Source of the DNA: Thermoplasmata archaeon
Lineage (GTDB): Archaea > Thermoplasmatota > Thermoplasmata > Halarchaeoplasmatales > Halarchaeoplasmataceae
Reading direction: 5' to 3'
NCBI GenBank assembly: GCA_019594195.1
Contig: JAFDTP010000003.1
Location: 1 to 43,213 of the forward strand
DNA length: 43,213 bases
This document shows positions 8,269 through 16,091 of this stretch, one piece after another. Within the stretch, counting starts at the first letter, position 1. Each line of letters starts with the position of its first letter. The notes beneath the pieces are model-generated. The model was not told where the DNA came from. It did not search any database and was given only the letters and a program-made list of their open reading frames with translations. Both the position numbers and the translations under genes were made by a program.

Positions 8269-8991
8269 ATGGATGTATTAGATGAATTATTGGATAGATA
8301 TGAATCCTCAGACTTGAGCAGAGAGGAGTTGAAAAAGAAGATACTTGAGATGCCCTACACTGATTTTGGCGATACTAAAGTCGATACTTTTAGAGAGATC
8401 AGAAAAGGACTTCCAGAAGCGGTTTACACCGAAGGCAAATCTGAAGAACAATTGAAGATGATCGCTAGTGAAGGAGATAGATTTTTCACGCGAGCGACAG
8501 AAGAGGATTTTAAAATAGTCAGTTCCGTTAGAGAAGATGCAGAATACTATGAACAAGCCAATCTGATCGTAGTCGGAGACGTTCATCAGGAGGTTGAAGG
8601 AAAGGCCTCTGTCGTCACTGGTGGGTCCACAGATGTTCCCGTGGCTGAAGAAGCAGCCGTACCCCTTGAAAAGATGGGGTTCGAGGTAAAAAGGTTCTAT
8701 GACGTCGGTGTGGCTGGCATACATAGGCTACTCCCTCATGTGGTTGAGTTAAGAGAGTCGGATGCTGTCATCGTGGCTGCCGGCATGGATGGTACTCTTC
8801 CTGGCATAATATCCGGATTGATAGGTACTCCGGTAGTCGGCATACCTACAAGTGTCGGATACGGTACCGCCCGAGAGGGAAGATCCGCTCTGGAGACGAT
8901 GTTGAACAGCTGTGCCACTGGATTAGCTATAGTGAATATAGACAACGGCTACGGCGCAGCCGCATTCGTCCATCATATGCTGAAGGATTGA
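8269..8991 (+). CDS. larB: LarB, pyridinium-3,5-biscarboxylate mononucleotide synthase
   Basis: LarB carboxylates nicotinic acid adenine dinucleotide at C5 and cleaves the phosphoanhydride, giving the precursor that LarE sulfurates. The 240 residues show the PurE-related C-terminal domain: VTGGSTDVPVAEEA, the FYDVGVAGIHR segment, VIVAAGMDGTLPGIISGL and GIPTSVGYG. The N-terminal region of about 85 residues is the LarB-specific part. The start ATG follows a GTGAT sequence (8262-8266) that probably pairs with 16S rRNA. It sits between larE and larC with 4-7 base spacers, so all three are one operon. Confidence 0.93.
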   Translation: MDVLDELLDRYESSDLSREELKKKILEMPYTDFGDTKVDTFREIRKGLPEAVYTEGKSEEQLKMIASEGDRFFTRATEEDFKIVSSVREDAEYYEQANLIVVGDVHQEVEGKASVVTGGSTDVPVAEEAAVPLEKMGFEVKRFYDVGVAGIHRLLPHVVELRESDAVIVAAGMDGTLPGIISGLIGTPVVGIPTSVGYGTAREGRSALETMLNSCATGLAIVNIDNGYGAAAFVHHMLKD

Positions 8992-8995
8992 TATA

Positions 8996-10132
8996 ATGGG
9001 TAAGATCGCTTTTCTGGATCTATCGTCTGGGATAAGTGGGGATATGCTTTTAGGCAGTTTGATAGATCTAGGAGCTGAACCTGCACTTTTGAACGATATC
9101 ATCGACGAATTGGATCTAGAAAACACCCACGTTGAGATAACTGATAAAGAGAGAGGTTTGAGCGGAAAAGACTTGAAGATAAAGCACAAAGACCAACCTC
9201 ATAGGAAGGTCGCCGAGGTCATCTCCATCATCGAAGATTCAGATCTAGGCGAATGGGTGAAAGCAAAAAGCATCGAAGCATTCCAGACTTTAGGTGAAGT
9301 GGAGAGTGACATACATGACGTTCCTTTCGACGAACTGGAGCTTCATGAGACCGGCATGGTCGATTCGATCATAGACGTCGTCGGAAGTATAGCGCTGGTG
9401 GAGGACCTAGGTGTAGAAAAGATATACGCTTCAACTGTGAATTTTGGGACTGGCCATACTGAATGCGCACACGGGAAGATACCAGTACCCGTACCGGCTA
9501 CGGAAAAGTTGTTGGGAGGCTGGAAGGTCTCGTTCACTGAGCGAGAAGGAGAACTGGTCACTCCAACGGGTGCTGTGTTGTTGAAAATGCTAGCTGAACA
9601 AAAAAACCCCACTGACATGAGACTAAAAAAGGTCGGCGTTGGCTTCGGAGATAGAGAGACTGAATTGCCAAATGCTTTAAGGATATATCTTGGTAACCAA
9701 GAGAATTTAGATGAATCGATAGAGGAGATCACTTTCTTTATCGACGATATGTCACCTGAACAGTTGGGGCACGCACTGGAGAGGATCAGAGAAGAAGCTC
9801 TTGATTCTTATACCTTATCTGCCTCTGGTAAAAAAGGAAGGGAGGGATGGGAAATCAAAGTACTGTGCCGAAAAAGTCAGACTGACAGCGTAATAAAAAA
9901 GATATTTCAGGAGACTTCTACTCTAGGTCTACGGATCCAGGAGATCAGAAGGATCGTCGCTGACAGGAAGATAGAAGAAGTCCAGACCGAATGGGGACCG
10001 GCCAAAGTCAAGATATCTTCAGGGAGAGTAGCTCCAGAATACGAGAGCTGTAAAAAGATAGCAGATGATGAAGGGATACCCATAGCAGAGGTTTACGGAG
10101 CGGTCAAGAAAAATTACGAAAAAGAAAAATAA
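8996..10132 (+). CDS. larC: LarC, nickel-inserting cyclometallase (single uninterrupted ORF)
   Basis: LarC inserts nickel into the bis-thiocarboxylated nucleotide to form the mature nickel-pincer cofactor used by lactate racemase and related enzymes. This copy is one continuous 378-residue frame, whereas in Lactiplantibacillus plantarum LarC is made by programmed frameshifting between larC1 and larC2. Family features are DLSSGISGDMLLGSLIDLGA at the N terminus, ELHETGMVDSIIDVVGS, ECAHGKIPVPVPAT and ELVTPTGAVLL, then a C-terminal domain from about residue 250 (FFIDDMSPEQLGHALE). No LarA-type client enzyme or nickel transporter is in the window, so the enzyme using the cofactor must be elsewhere. 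Confidence 0.93.
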   Translation: MGKIAFLDLSSGISGDMLLGSLIDLGAEPALLNDIIDELDLENTHVEITDKERGLSGKDLKIKHKDQPHRKVAEVISIIEDSDLGEWVKAKSIEAFQTLGEVESDIHDVPFDELELHETGMVDSIIDVVGSIALVEDLGVEKIYASTVNFGTGHTECAHGKIPVPVPATEKLLGGWKVSFTEREGELVTPTGAVLLKMLAEQKNPTDMRLKKVGVGFGDRETELPNALRIYLGNQENLDESIEEITFFIDDMSPEQLGHALERIREEALDSYTLSASGKKGREGWEIKVLCRKSQTDSVIKKIFQETSTLGLRIQEIRRIVADRKIEEVQTEWGPAKVKISSGRVAPEYESCKKIADDEGIPIAEVYGAVKKNYEKEK

Positions 10133-10160
10133 CAGCAGCCCTTAGTTCCGAACACGAAAA

Positions 10161-10234
10161 GCCCGATTGTTGTAGTTTGGATATCATGAAGGCTTGCGGA
10201 GCCTTCAACCGGGGTTCGAATCCCCGATCGGGCA
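10161..10234 (+). tRNA. tRNA-Arg (anticodon GCG)
   Basis: A 7-bp acceptor stem GCCCGAT/ATCGGGC is followed by discriminator A73. The T arm is CGGGG-TTCGAAT-CCCCG. The anticodon arm AAGGC-TTGCGGA-GCCTT gives anticodon GCG (10196-10198), reading CGC and CGU. A20 follows the invariant GG of the D loop, as expected of arginine tRNAs. The D stem is weak: positions 10-25 and 13-22 are U-U mismatches and only two pairs form. No intron is seen and CCA is not encoded. It lies 28 bases after larC, and a T-rich stretch follows at 10252-10260. Confidence 0.88.
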
Positions 10235-10317
10235 TCTTTCATAAATCAAAGAGTTTTTTCCATAGGTATATACAAAACTTAATAATATCATAAAGCTTTT
10301 TCTTAGAAGTGATAGAG

Positions 10318-11517
10318 ATGAAATTTGATGAAGGTCTCGATCGTAAAGGAACTAACTGTGCTAAATGGGATTTTCTTCTGGAGTTCTTCGACAGAGAAGA
10401 CGTTTTACCGATGTGGGTTGCAGATTCAGATTGGAAGACGAGTGAAGCGATCATCGATGCATTGAAGGAAAGGGTGGAGCACGGCGCTTTTGGATACACG
10501 AAGCCCGGAAAAGAGCATGACAGGGCAGTTGTCGATTGGATAGATAGAAGATATGGATGGGAGATCGATCCTGAATGGATAGTTTACACCAACGGTATAA
10601 CCCCCAGTTTGAGTATATCGGTGATGACCTTTACAGATGTGGGTGACGGCGTGATCATCCAGCCCCCTGTCTATTTTCCTTTTTTCCAACTCATAAAGAA
10701 TCGTGGGGGTCAAGTGATAAAGAACGAACTTCTTTATGATAAGGATAAAAAAAGATACGAACAGGATTTTGAACATCTAGAGGAAAAAATGAGATCTCAA
10801 GGATCGGCCATGAGTAGAGGAGACAGATCCAGCATGATGATTTTATGCAATCCACACAATCCGGTGGGCAGAGTATGGACTGAAGAGGAACTCGAAAGGA
10901 TAGGGGAGATGGCCATAGAAAATGATATCCTAGTGGTTTCAGATGAGATCTTTTCAGACTTCATCTATGAAGGCGAACACACTCCATTTTCTTCTCTATC
11001 GGATGAGATAGCTCAGAATTCTATGACCCTGTTTTCACCAGCTAAGACCTTCAATATAGCTGGTCTGAACTTAGGTCTAGCGGTCATACCTGATCCTGAT
11101 CTAAGAGATAGATTCGAGAGAGCGAAGGAAAAACTGGTCAAAGAGACAAATTTGCTGGGCTTGGTCGCTATGAAAGCAGCATATAACGAAAGTGAAGATT
11201 GGCTGGATGAACAATTGGAGTATCTGCAAAATAATAAGAGATTCGCTCTTAGATTTGCTAAAGAGAAAATACCGAAAGTGGATGCTGTAGAACCCGAAGG
11301 TACATTCTTACTTTGGCTAGATTTCAGAGATCTTGGACTTGAACCTGAAGAGCTTGATGATCTATTATTGAACGAGGCCAGAGTCGCTCTGAACAACGGA
11401 GCCTGGTTCGGTGAAGGTGGAAAAGGATTCATGAGACTCAACTTTGCATGTCCAAGGTCGACTTTAGAGGAAGGTCTAGACAGGATAAACCAGGCGGTCA
11501 GAAAAGTTACGAGATAA
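10318..11517 (+). CDS. PLP-dependent aminotransferase / cystathionine beta-lyase, MalY/PatB type
   Basis: A fold-type I PLP enzyme of 399 residues. The MalY/PatB signature is clear: start MKFDEGLDRKGTN, then LPMWVADSDW (usually MWVADMDF), GAFGYTKPG, NPHNPVGRVW, the Asp/Tyr pair in VSDEIFSDF and the PLP lysine in SPAKTFNIAGLN. Family members cleave cystathionine or cysteine to homocysteine or pyruvate, or act as aminotransferases; the exact substrate is open. I prefer ATG at 10318 over GTG 10309 because homologues begin with this M-K-(F/Y)-D segment. Upstream is AT-rich with a TATA-like ATCATAAAG near 10287-10295. It is convergent with the MFS gene, with only two bases between the stops. Confidence 0.88.
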   Translation: MKFDEGLDRKGTNCAKWDFLLEFFDREDVLPMWVADSDWKTSEAIIDALKERVEHGAFGYTKPGKEHDRAVVDWIDRRYGWEIDPEWIVYTNGITPSLSISVMTFTDVGDGVIIQPPVYFPFFQLIKNRGGQVIKNELLYDKDKKRYEQDFEHLEEKMRSQGSAMSRGDRSSMMILCNPHNPVGRVWTEEELERIGEMAIENDILVVSDEIFSDFIYEGEHTPFSSLSDEIAQNSMTLFSPAKTFNIAGLNLGLAVIPDPDLRDRFERAKEKLVKETNLLGLVAMKAAYNESEDWLDEQLEYLQNNKRFALRFAKEKIPKVDAVEPEGTFLLWLDFRDLGLEPEELDDLLLNEARVALNNGAWFGEGGKGFMRLNFACPRSTLEEGLDRINQAVRKVTR

Positions 11518-11519
11518 AT

Positions 11520-12683
11520 TCACATTCTAACATAGATCTCTATAAACACCGCACCCAGGATCATCGAAACACCTGAAAGCAGTATCGCCGTGCTTATATT
11601 GAGTATCTCTGCTAGATTGGAGAACAATACTATACCGGAGAATGAACCTAATGTTCCGAGTGTACCTCTGATACCCATCCCCTTACCGCGATCCCTTTCT
11701 GTAGTTCCGTCGGCTATGAGTTCAAAGACGACAGGATGATAAAGACCCCCTATCGATCCCCAAAATGCAGCGACCACTAAGATGAGCCATAAAGACTCAA
11801 CTTGGGAAACAAACACCAGAGCCAGGCCAGAAGTCACGGTAACTATTATAAGTATCGATTTTTTGTCAACGAAACCTTCGACTCGTTTACTGAATAATCT
11901 TATCGTGGAAGCGGTCCCCATCCTGGTGAACTGAAATCCCCCTATTATTGTAGCTGTAAATCCCAATCCTGAAAGGTAAAGAGGCACCAGCGAGAAGGCT
12001 ATATTGAAATTCATAAACATCAAGAATGAATAGAGCGATGCTACCAGCACTTTTTCATCTTTGAGGGTTTTTAAAGCGTCTTTATAAAGGGAAGTTATCG
12101 AGACGAACTCTTCTTGAGTTTGTTCATCTCTAGTAGAACCGTTCCTTATTATCAGGAATACGATCACTAAGGCAGGGATCGATAATAGCATGCCCAAAAA
12201 GAATAGGAATCTCATCCCAAAGATGTCTTTGAAAACACCTCCAAGCGGTACTGAAAATGTATATGCCCATCCTACTACGAATGTAAAGATCGGAACTTTT
12301 TCAGGTCCGAACCTTGTCACAAAAGAAGGCAGAGTTACCCATTCCATACAAACAACGATACCGATCATTATCTGCCCTATGAACAATAGAGGCCAGAGCT
12401 GGGGAGAGAGGATATAAAAGATCATTCCGAGAAAAAGAGATAATCCACCGAAACCTATGATGATCCCATACCCATAGATGTCGGTCAGTGAACCCATGGG
12501 TATCCTGCCCACGAACTGCGCTAGATGGTAGATAGCAACAACGTATCCTATCATAGAAACTGAAAGACCTATATCTTCACCATAGAGAGGTATATATGGT
12601 AATATAATGGCTATCGAAAACGAAAGGATGAATGCGAGTATGATTACCAATGTGACCTTTTTATTCAGGGATATCACCATCAA
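11520..12683 (-). CDS. Major facilitator superfamily transporter
   Basis: 387 residues with about twelve hydrophobic helices in two halves separated by a charged loop (about residues 184-205, NGSTRDEQTQEEF). The MFS motif A appears in the loop after the second helix as GRIPMGSLTDIYGY, and a weaker form in the second half (RLFSKRVEGFVDKK). Substrate is not evident; drug or sugar efflux-type MFS proteins look similar. The gene stands alone: the 173 bases upstream (12684-12857) contain AT-rich sequence but no gene that I can see. Confidence 0.85.
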   Translation of the reverse strand: MMVISLNKKVTLVIILAFILSFSIAIILPYIPLYGEDIGLSVSMIGYVVAIYHLAQFVGRIPMGSLTDIYGYGIIIGFGGLSLFLGMIFYILSPQLWPLLFIGQIMIGIVVCMEWVTLPSFVTRFGPEKVPIFTFVVGWAYTFSVPLGGVFKDIFGMRFLFFLGMLLSIPALVIVFLIIRNGSTRDEQTQEEFVSITSLYKDALKTLKDEKVLVASLYSFLMFMNFNIAFSLVPLYLSGLGFTATIIGGFQFTRMGTASTIRLFSKRVEGFVDKKSILIIVTVTSGLALVFVSQVESLWLILVVAAFWGSIGGLYHPVVFELIADGTTERDRGKGMGIRGTLGTLGSFSGIVLFSNLAEILNISTAILLSGVSMILGAVFIEIYVRM

Positions 12684-12857
12684 ATTGGCGGATGAATATC
12701 GGTTGTTAGCAAATACTAATCCTTTTCGATATCATGATTTTCAGATCGATATTTCTTATTTTTGGGAATATAGCACCTAAGTATTGGGATCAGACAGGTA
12801 TATATGATCTATTTCTGCCAGTTAAGCCACTAAATAGGTACGTTAAACATGTATTGC

Positions 12858-13634
12858 TTATCTGTCTCTCAGTGATTCGATCAGATCTCGATGTATATCT
12901 TCGTTAGAGACCAGGATAGAATCCTTTTCTAACCCGTATTTATCCCCTTCGATAGTACTCACTTCACCTTGGCTCTCTTCTACGAGCAGCCAACCCGCGG
13001 CTGTATCCCAGGACTCTAATCCAAGAGCCCAGAACCCATCTAAGGCTCCCATCGAGAGATACGAAAGATCGACTGAAACAGAACCCGTCCTTCTTATACC
13101 CTCTACCTTCGGAGCGATCCTGTTGAAATATTTCAGATTTCTATTTCTGCCTTCCTCATCATAGGGAAATGTGGTGGATACTACTGCCTTTCCGATTTCA
13201 GCTACATCTGAGGTCGTCAACCTTTTATCTCCACGGTATGCCCCACCGTTCTTCTCCGCATAGAAGACTTCATCCTCTACAGAATTATAAACAACTCCCA
13301 CTTTTATCTCTTCATCGTACTTCAAAGCTAGAGAGATGCCAAAAAAGGGCAGATCGTGTGCGTAATTGGTACTCCCACTTATCGGATCGATGTACCAGAC
13401 ATTTTCACTGCCTTTTAGCTTCAAGTCGGTCTCTTCAGTAACGATATCATGTTCGGGATAATTTTCTTTTATAGACTCTACTATATTCTTTTCAACCCGT
13501 TTATCCACTTTGGTGAAAAGATCAAATTTGGATTTGTACTCTATTTCAAGATCTTCATAGATACTTTTTTTCAAAAGTTCTATGGATGATTCGATAGTTT
13601 TCTTTGCAAATCTCAGATATCTTTCGTTATCCAT
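12858..13634 (-). CDS. Inositol monophosphatase-family protein with altered metal motif
   Basis: 258 residues with the IMPase/FBPase fold. Expected motifs are present: VTEET (Glu67/Glu68, metal 1), WYIDP (Asp83) and ESWDTAAGWLL (Asp210). The central motif, normally DP(I/L)DG(T/S), reads DPISGST with Ser86 where a metal-binding Asp is expected. The codon AGT is clear (13377-13379). In archaea this family includes inositol-1-phosphatase and fructose-1,6-bisphosphatase. The change may alter metal use or abolish phosphatase activity. It is the last gene of the minus-strand set: its ATG lies 9 bases after the AlaX stop and follows a GGTGAGA ribosome-binding site. Confidence 0.85.
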   Translation of the reverse strand: MDNERYLRFAKKTIESSIELLKKSIYEDLEIEYKSKFDLFTKVDKRVEKNIVESIKENYPEHDIVTEETDLKLKGSENVWYIDPISGSTNYAHDLPFFGISLALKYDEEIKVGVVYNSVEDEVFYAEKNGGAYRGDKRLTTSDVAEIGKAVVSTTFPYDEEGRNRNLKYFNRIAPKVEGIRRTGSVSVDLSYLSMGALDGFWALGLESWDTAAGWLLVEESQGEVSTIEGDKYGLEKDSILVSNEDIHRDLIESLRDR

Positions 13635-13643
13635 GTTTAGGTC

Positions 13644-14834
13644 TCACCCTGTTATTTTGATAAGGAACTTTTTGATCTCTTCCGCGGAACTCTGAAATCC
13701 ACCACCTTGAGCAAATTCAACAGTACCACCACCACCTCCACCAAATTCCCCACCGATCCTCTGTATCATTTCATTTGCACTTATCTCTTTGACTTCTTCC
13801 CCGACTCCGATTATCGCACTCAATGTCTCTCTTTCGTTCAATATCACCATCACTTCCTCTTCACCCACTTCGTCCTTTGCCCGATAAGATAGTTTTTCAG
13901 TGTCGTCGGTAGAGATCGTCTGTACCGATAGGTCGAAACCTTCTCTTTCGTAAGTATCAAATTCTTCTAACTTCCAGTCTATCATTTCTGCTTCAAGTTC
14001 GTCGATCTTTTCTTCCAATTCTTCTATCTTAACTTGTAATTTACTCACCTCTTTAGGAAGGTCGTCATGGTTCGTTTCTAATCTTTCGATCGCTCTCAAA
14101 ACAGACCTTTTTTCCCTATAATCTTTTTTTAGAGCCTGCTCTCCGAAGGAGAATTCTATGCGGGTAACACCCTCTTGAAGCTTCTTTTTACCTTCTATAT
14201 GTATTCTACCCACCTCTAGAGTATTATCAAGATGAGTCCCGCTGCAGACTCCTTTGTCCCAACCTTTGACTTCTATTATCCTTACTTTTTCCCCCTCTGG
14301 TATCTCCTTAGCAAATGCGATCTCTTCTGAAGATTCTATTTCATCACGGCTCAAAACTTTCCATTCGACAGGTCTAGACTCCAATATGATTTTATTGCAA
14401 AATTCTTCTAATTTGAGCAGTTTCTTTTTATCTATATGGGTATCAGTCTCGAAGTCGATCCTCGCTTTTTTTTCACCGATATCAAAACCGGCGTAGCTCA
14501 CATCTCCCAAGACCTTTCTTCCGGCGCCATAGACAACGTGCGCTCCGGTATGTCCGCGCATACAGGTATATCTAAAATCCCAGTCTATATCACCTTTTAC
14601 GATCTCACCTGCTTTGAGGTCGTTCTCTTCAAGATAATGGACTATCTCTTCGTCTTCCTTTTGGACATCTTTGACTTCATATCCGTCTAACGTACCCTTG
14701 TCAGGAGGCTGCCCCCCTTCTTCTGGATGGAAGTAAGTCTTTTCTAATACTACTTTATCATTATCCACAAGCTTGATTTCACTTTCAAAATTTGTCTTAC
14801 GGGGTTCTTCCCAAAAAGGAGGATGATAAGTCAT
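13644..14834 (-). CDS. alaX: Alanyl-tRNA editing protein AlaX-L
   Basis: A free-standing homologue of the AlaRS editing domain that deacylates Ser-tRNA(Ala) (or Gly-tRNA). From the chosen start (MTYHPPFWEEP, about 396 residues) it contains YFHPEEGGQPPDKG, the zinc/editing motif HTGAH and the second zinc motif CSGTH. It continues into a coiled-coil (about residues 250-290) and a DHHA1/C-Ala-type domain with a glycine run (GGEFGGGGGG), as in the long AlaX-L form. The longer frame to 14900 would overlap the upstream aminopeptidase gene and adds a poorly conserved peptide, so I place the start at 14834. Only 43 bases separate it from that gene, but a T-rich terminator-like motif lies in between. 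Confidence 0.88.
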   Translation of the reverse strand: MTYHPPFWEEPRKTNFESEIKLVDNDKVVLEKTYFHPEEGGQPPDKGTLDGYEVKDVQKEDEEIVHYLEENDLKAGEIVKGDIDWDFRYTCMRGHTGAHVVYGAGRKVLGDVSYAGFDIGEKKARIDFETDTHIDKKKLLKLEEFCNKIILESRPVEWKVLSRDEIESSEEIAFAKEIPEGEKVRIIEVKGWDKGVCSGTHLDNTLEVGRIHIEGKKKLQEGVTRIEFSFGEQALKKDYREKRSVLRAIERLETNHDDLPKEVSKLQVKIEELEEKIDELEAEMIDWKLEEFDTYEREGFDLSVQTISTDDTEKLSYRAKDEVGEEEVMVILNERETLSAIIGVGEEVKEISANEMIQRIGGEFGGGGGGTVEFAQGGGFQSSAEEIKKFLIKITG

Positions 14835-14839
14835 GAAAT

Positions 14840-14855
14840 AAAAAAGAAAGGTTTT
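14840..14855 (-). terminator. T-rich terminator after the M29 peptidase gene
   Basis: Read on the minus strand the sequence is AAAACCTTTCTTTTTT, 23 bases past the peptidase stop. Nearly the same string follows two other minus-strand genes (31102-31120 and 35204-35217). Archaeal intrinsic termination uses U-rich runs, so this recurrence fits a terminator. Confidence 0.5.
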
Positions 14856-14877
14856 GTCTAAAAACGTTTTGCCTTTA

Positions 14878-15948
14878 CTATTCCCAAAAGAATTTTCCAT
14901 CTTCCATGATCACTTCGTCATCGACTTTGAGTATGCCTTCGCTCATGTCTTTTATCATATCGACATGTATGGCGCTCTCGTTCTGTTCTCTATCTTCTCC
15001 AACACATCTACCATACGCTCTACCCAGAGCTAGATGGATAGTGTCGCCCATCTTTTCATCGAAGAGCATGTTCTTAGTAAAAACATCTATACCTCGATTC
15101 GTTCCGATCCCGAGTTCACCTAGTTTTTTTGCGCCTTCGTCAGTTTCTAAAGTATCTTTCAACGCTTCCTCGTTCTGTTCCGCTGAATATTCTATCACTT
15201 CCCCGTTTTCGAATTTCAGTTTTACGCCGTCTATCTCTTTACCCTGATGTATCAATGGTTTATCGAAAAGTATCTCTCCGTCTACACTATCTACTACGGG
15301 CGCTGTGAAAACTTCACCGCTGGGCATGTTATGATCACCGTCCGAATTGATGCCTATCATACCGTCGATGCTCATAGTCAATTCAGTTTCTGGACCTTCT
15401 ATGTAAACCTCACTACCTTCATCTAGTTTCTCTTTCAACTTCTCCTGCATATCATGGACTTCCTGCCAGTCTCTCAAGATCGCATCGTAAACGAAGTCTT
15501 TGTATTCCTCCAACGACATCTCGGCCATCTGTGCCTGCGCATTCGTGGGATGTTGCGTTCCGCACCATCTTTTTGACATCTGTTCTTCCTGTATGGGTTG
15601 TCTGGCCCTCGAATATTCCGCTAATATATCGCCGGGAACGTCATTCATAGCTCTTAAGTTCGGATCAGAACTTATACCGATTATAACGTCCGACTCTTCC
15701 ATCAGAGCTAGAACGTGTTCTGGAGTCTCGAATTCACCTTCAAAATTTTTCAAATATGCTCTTGAAGCTTCACTGGAAGAATACAAAGTTATCGGATTGG
15801 CTCCTCTTTTGGCTATCTCTTCCTGCAGAGCGATGACCAATTCTTTAGCTTCTTCACCGGCACTGATCACCACATTATCTCCCTCTTTTATCTCTGTGCT
15901 CCATTCAACCAAGATCTCAGCATGTTCTTTTATCCTTTTATCCATATC
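14878..15948 (-). CDS. M29-family aminopeptidase (thermophilic metallopeptidase type)
   Basis: 356 residues from the chosen ATG. Members of peptidase family M29 are co-catalytic metal aminopeptidases of the cytosol. Visible family segments are GDNVVISAGEEAKEL near the start, CGTQHPTNAQAQMAEMSLEE, the motif NMPSGEVFTAP with the metal-ligand Glu, GELGIGTN, GDTIHLALGRAYG and ESAIHVDMIKDM with His and Asp ligands. The start is set by a strong ribosome-binding site GAAGGTGG seven bases before ATG 15948. The longer frame to 16050 would include the promoter region. It is divergent from gatD. Confidence 0.88.
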   Translation of the reverse strand, partial: DMDKRIKEHAEILVEWSTEIKEGDNVVISAGEEAKELVIALQEEIAKRGANPITLYSSSEASRAYLKNFEGEFETPEHVLALMEESDVIIGISSDPNLRAMNDVPGDILAEYSRARQPIQEEQMSKRWCGTQHPTNAQAQMAEMSLEEYKDFVYDAILRDWQEVHDMQEKLKEKLDEGSEVYIEGPETELTMSIDGMIGINSDGDHNMPSGEVFTAPVVDSVDGEILFDKPLIHQGKEIDGVKLKFENGEVIEYSAEQNEEALKDTLETDEGAKKLGELGIGTNRGIDVFTKNMLFDEKMGDTIHLALGRAYGRCVGEDREQNESAIHVDMIKDMSEGILKVDDEVIMEDGKFFWE

Positions 15949-16091
15949 ATGTCCACCTTCATTTGTATTTGTCTGCAAAGGTGGAGATATCAAGGAATAT
16001 AAAATATCTTTGAATAAACTATCAAGACATAAAGTCGGAATAACGAACAAAAATTGTTTTTAGTTCCATTCTCTTGTCAAATACAGATAAG
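15949..16091. promoter_or_regulatory. Divergent promoter region of M29 peptidase and gatD
   Basis: On the minus strand, an ATTTTATATTCC box (about 15988-16001) lies 40-50 bases before the peptidase ATG, leaving a short leader that carries the GAAGGTGG site. On the plus strand, a TTTTTA run near 16057-16062 is about 34 bases before ATG 16092. An inverted repeat GAACAAAAA / TTTTT-A-GTTC spans 16045-16066 with a 3-base centre and could be an operator or a terminator-like element in front of gatD. Confidence 0.4.

Noticed and set aside
15500..16063. Plus-strand frame of 187 codons opposite the M29 peptidase
   Set aside because: Antisense to a gene with recognisable catalytic motifs; it also runs through the divergent promoter region.
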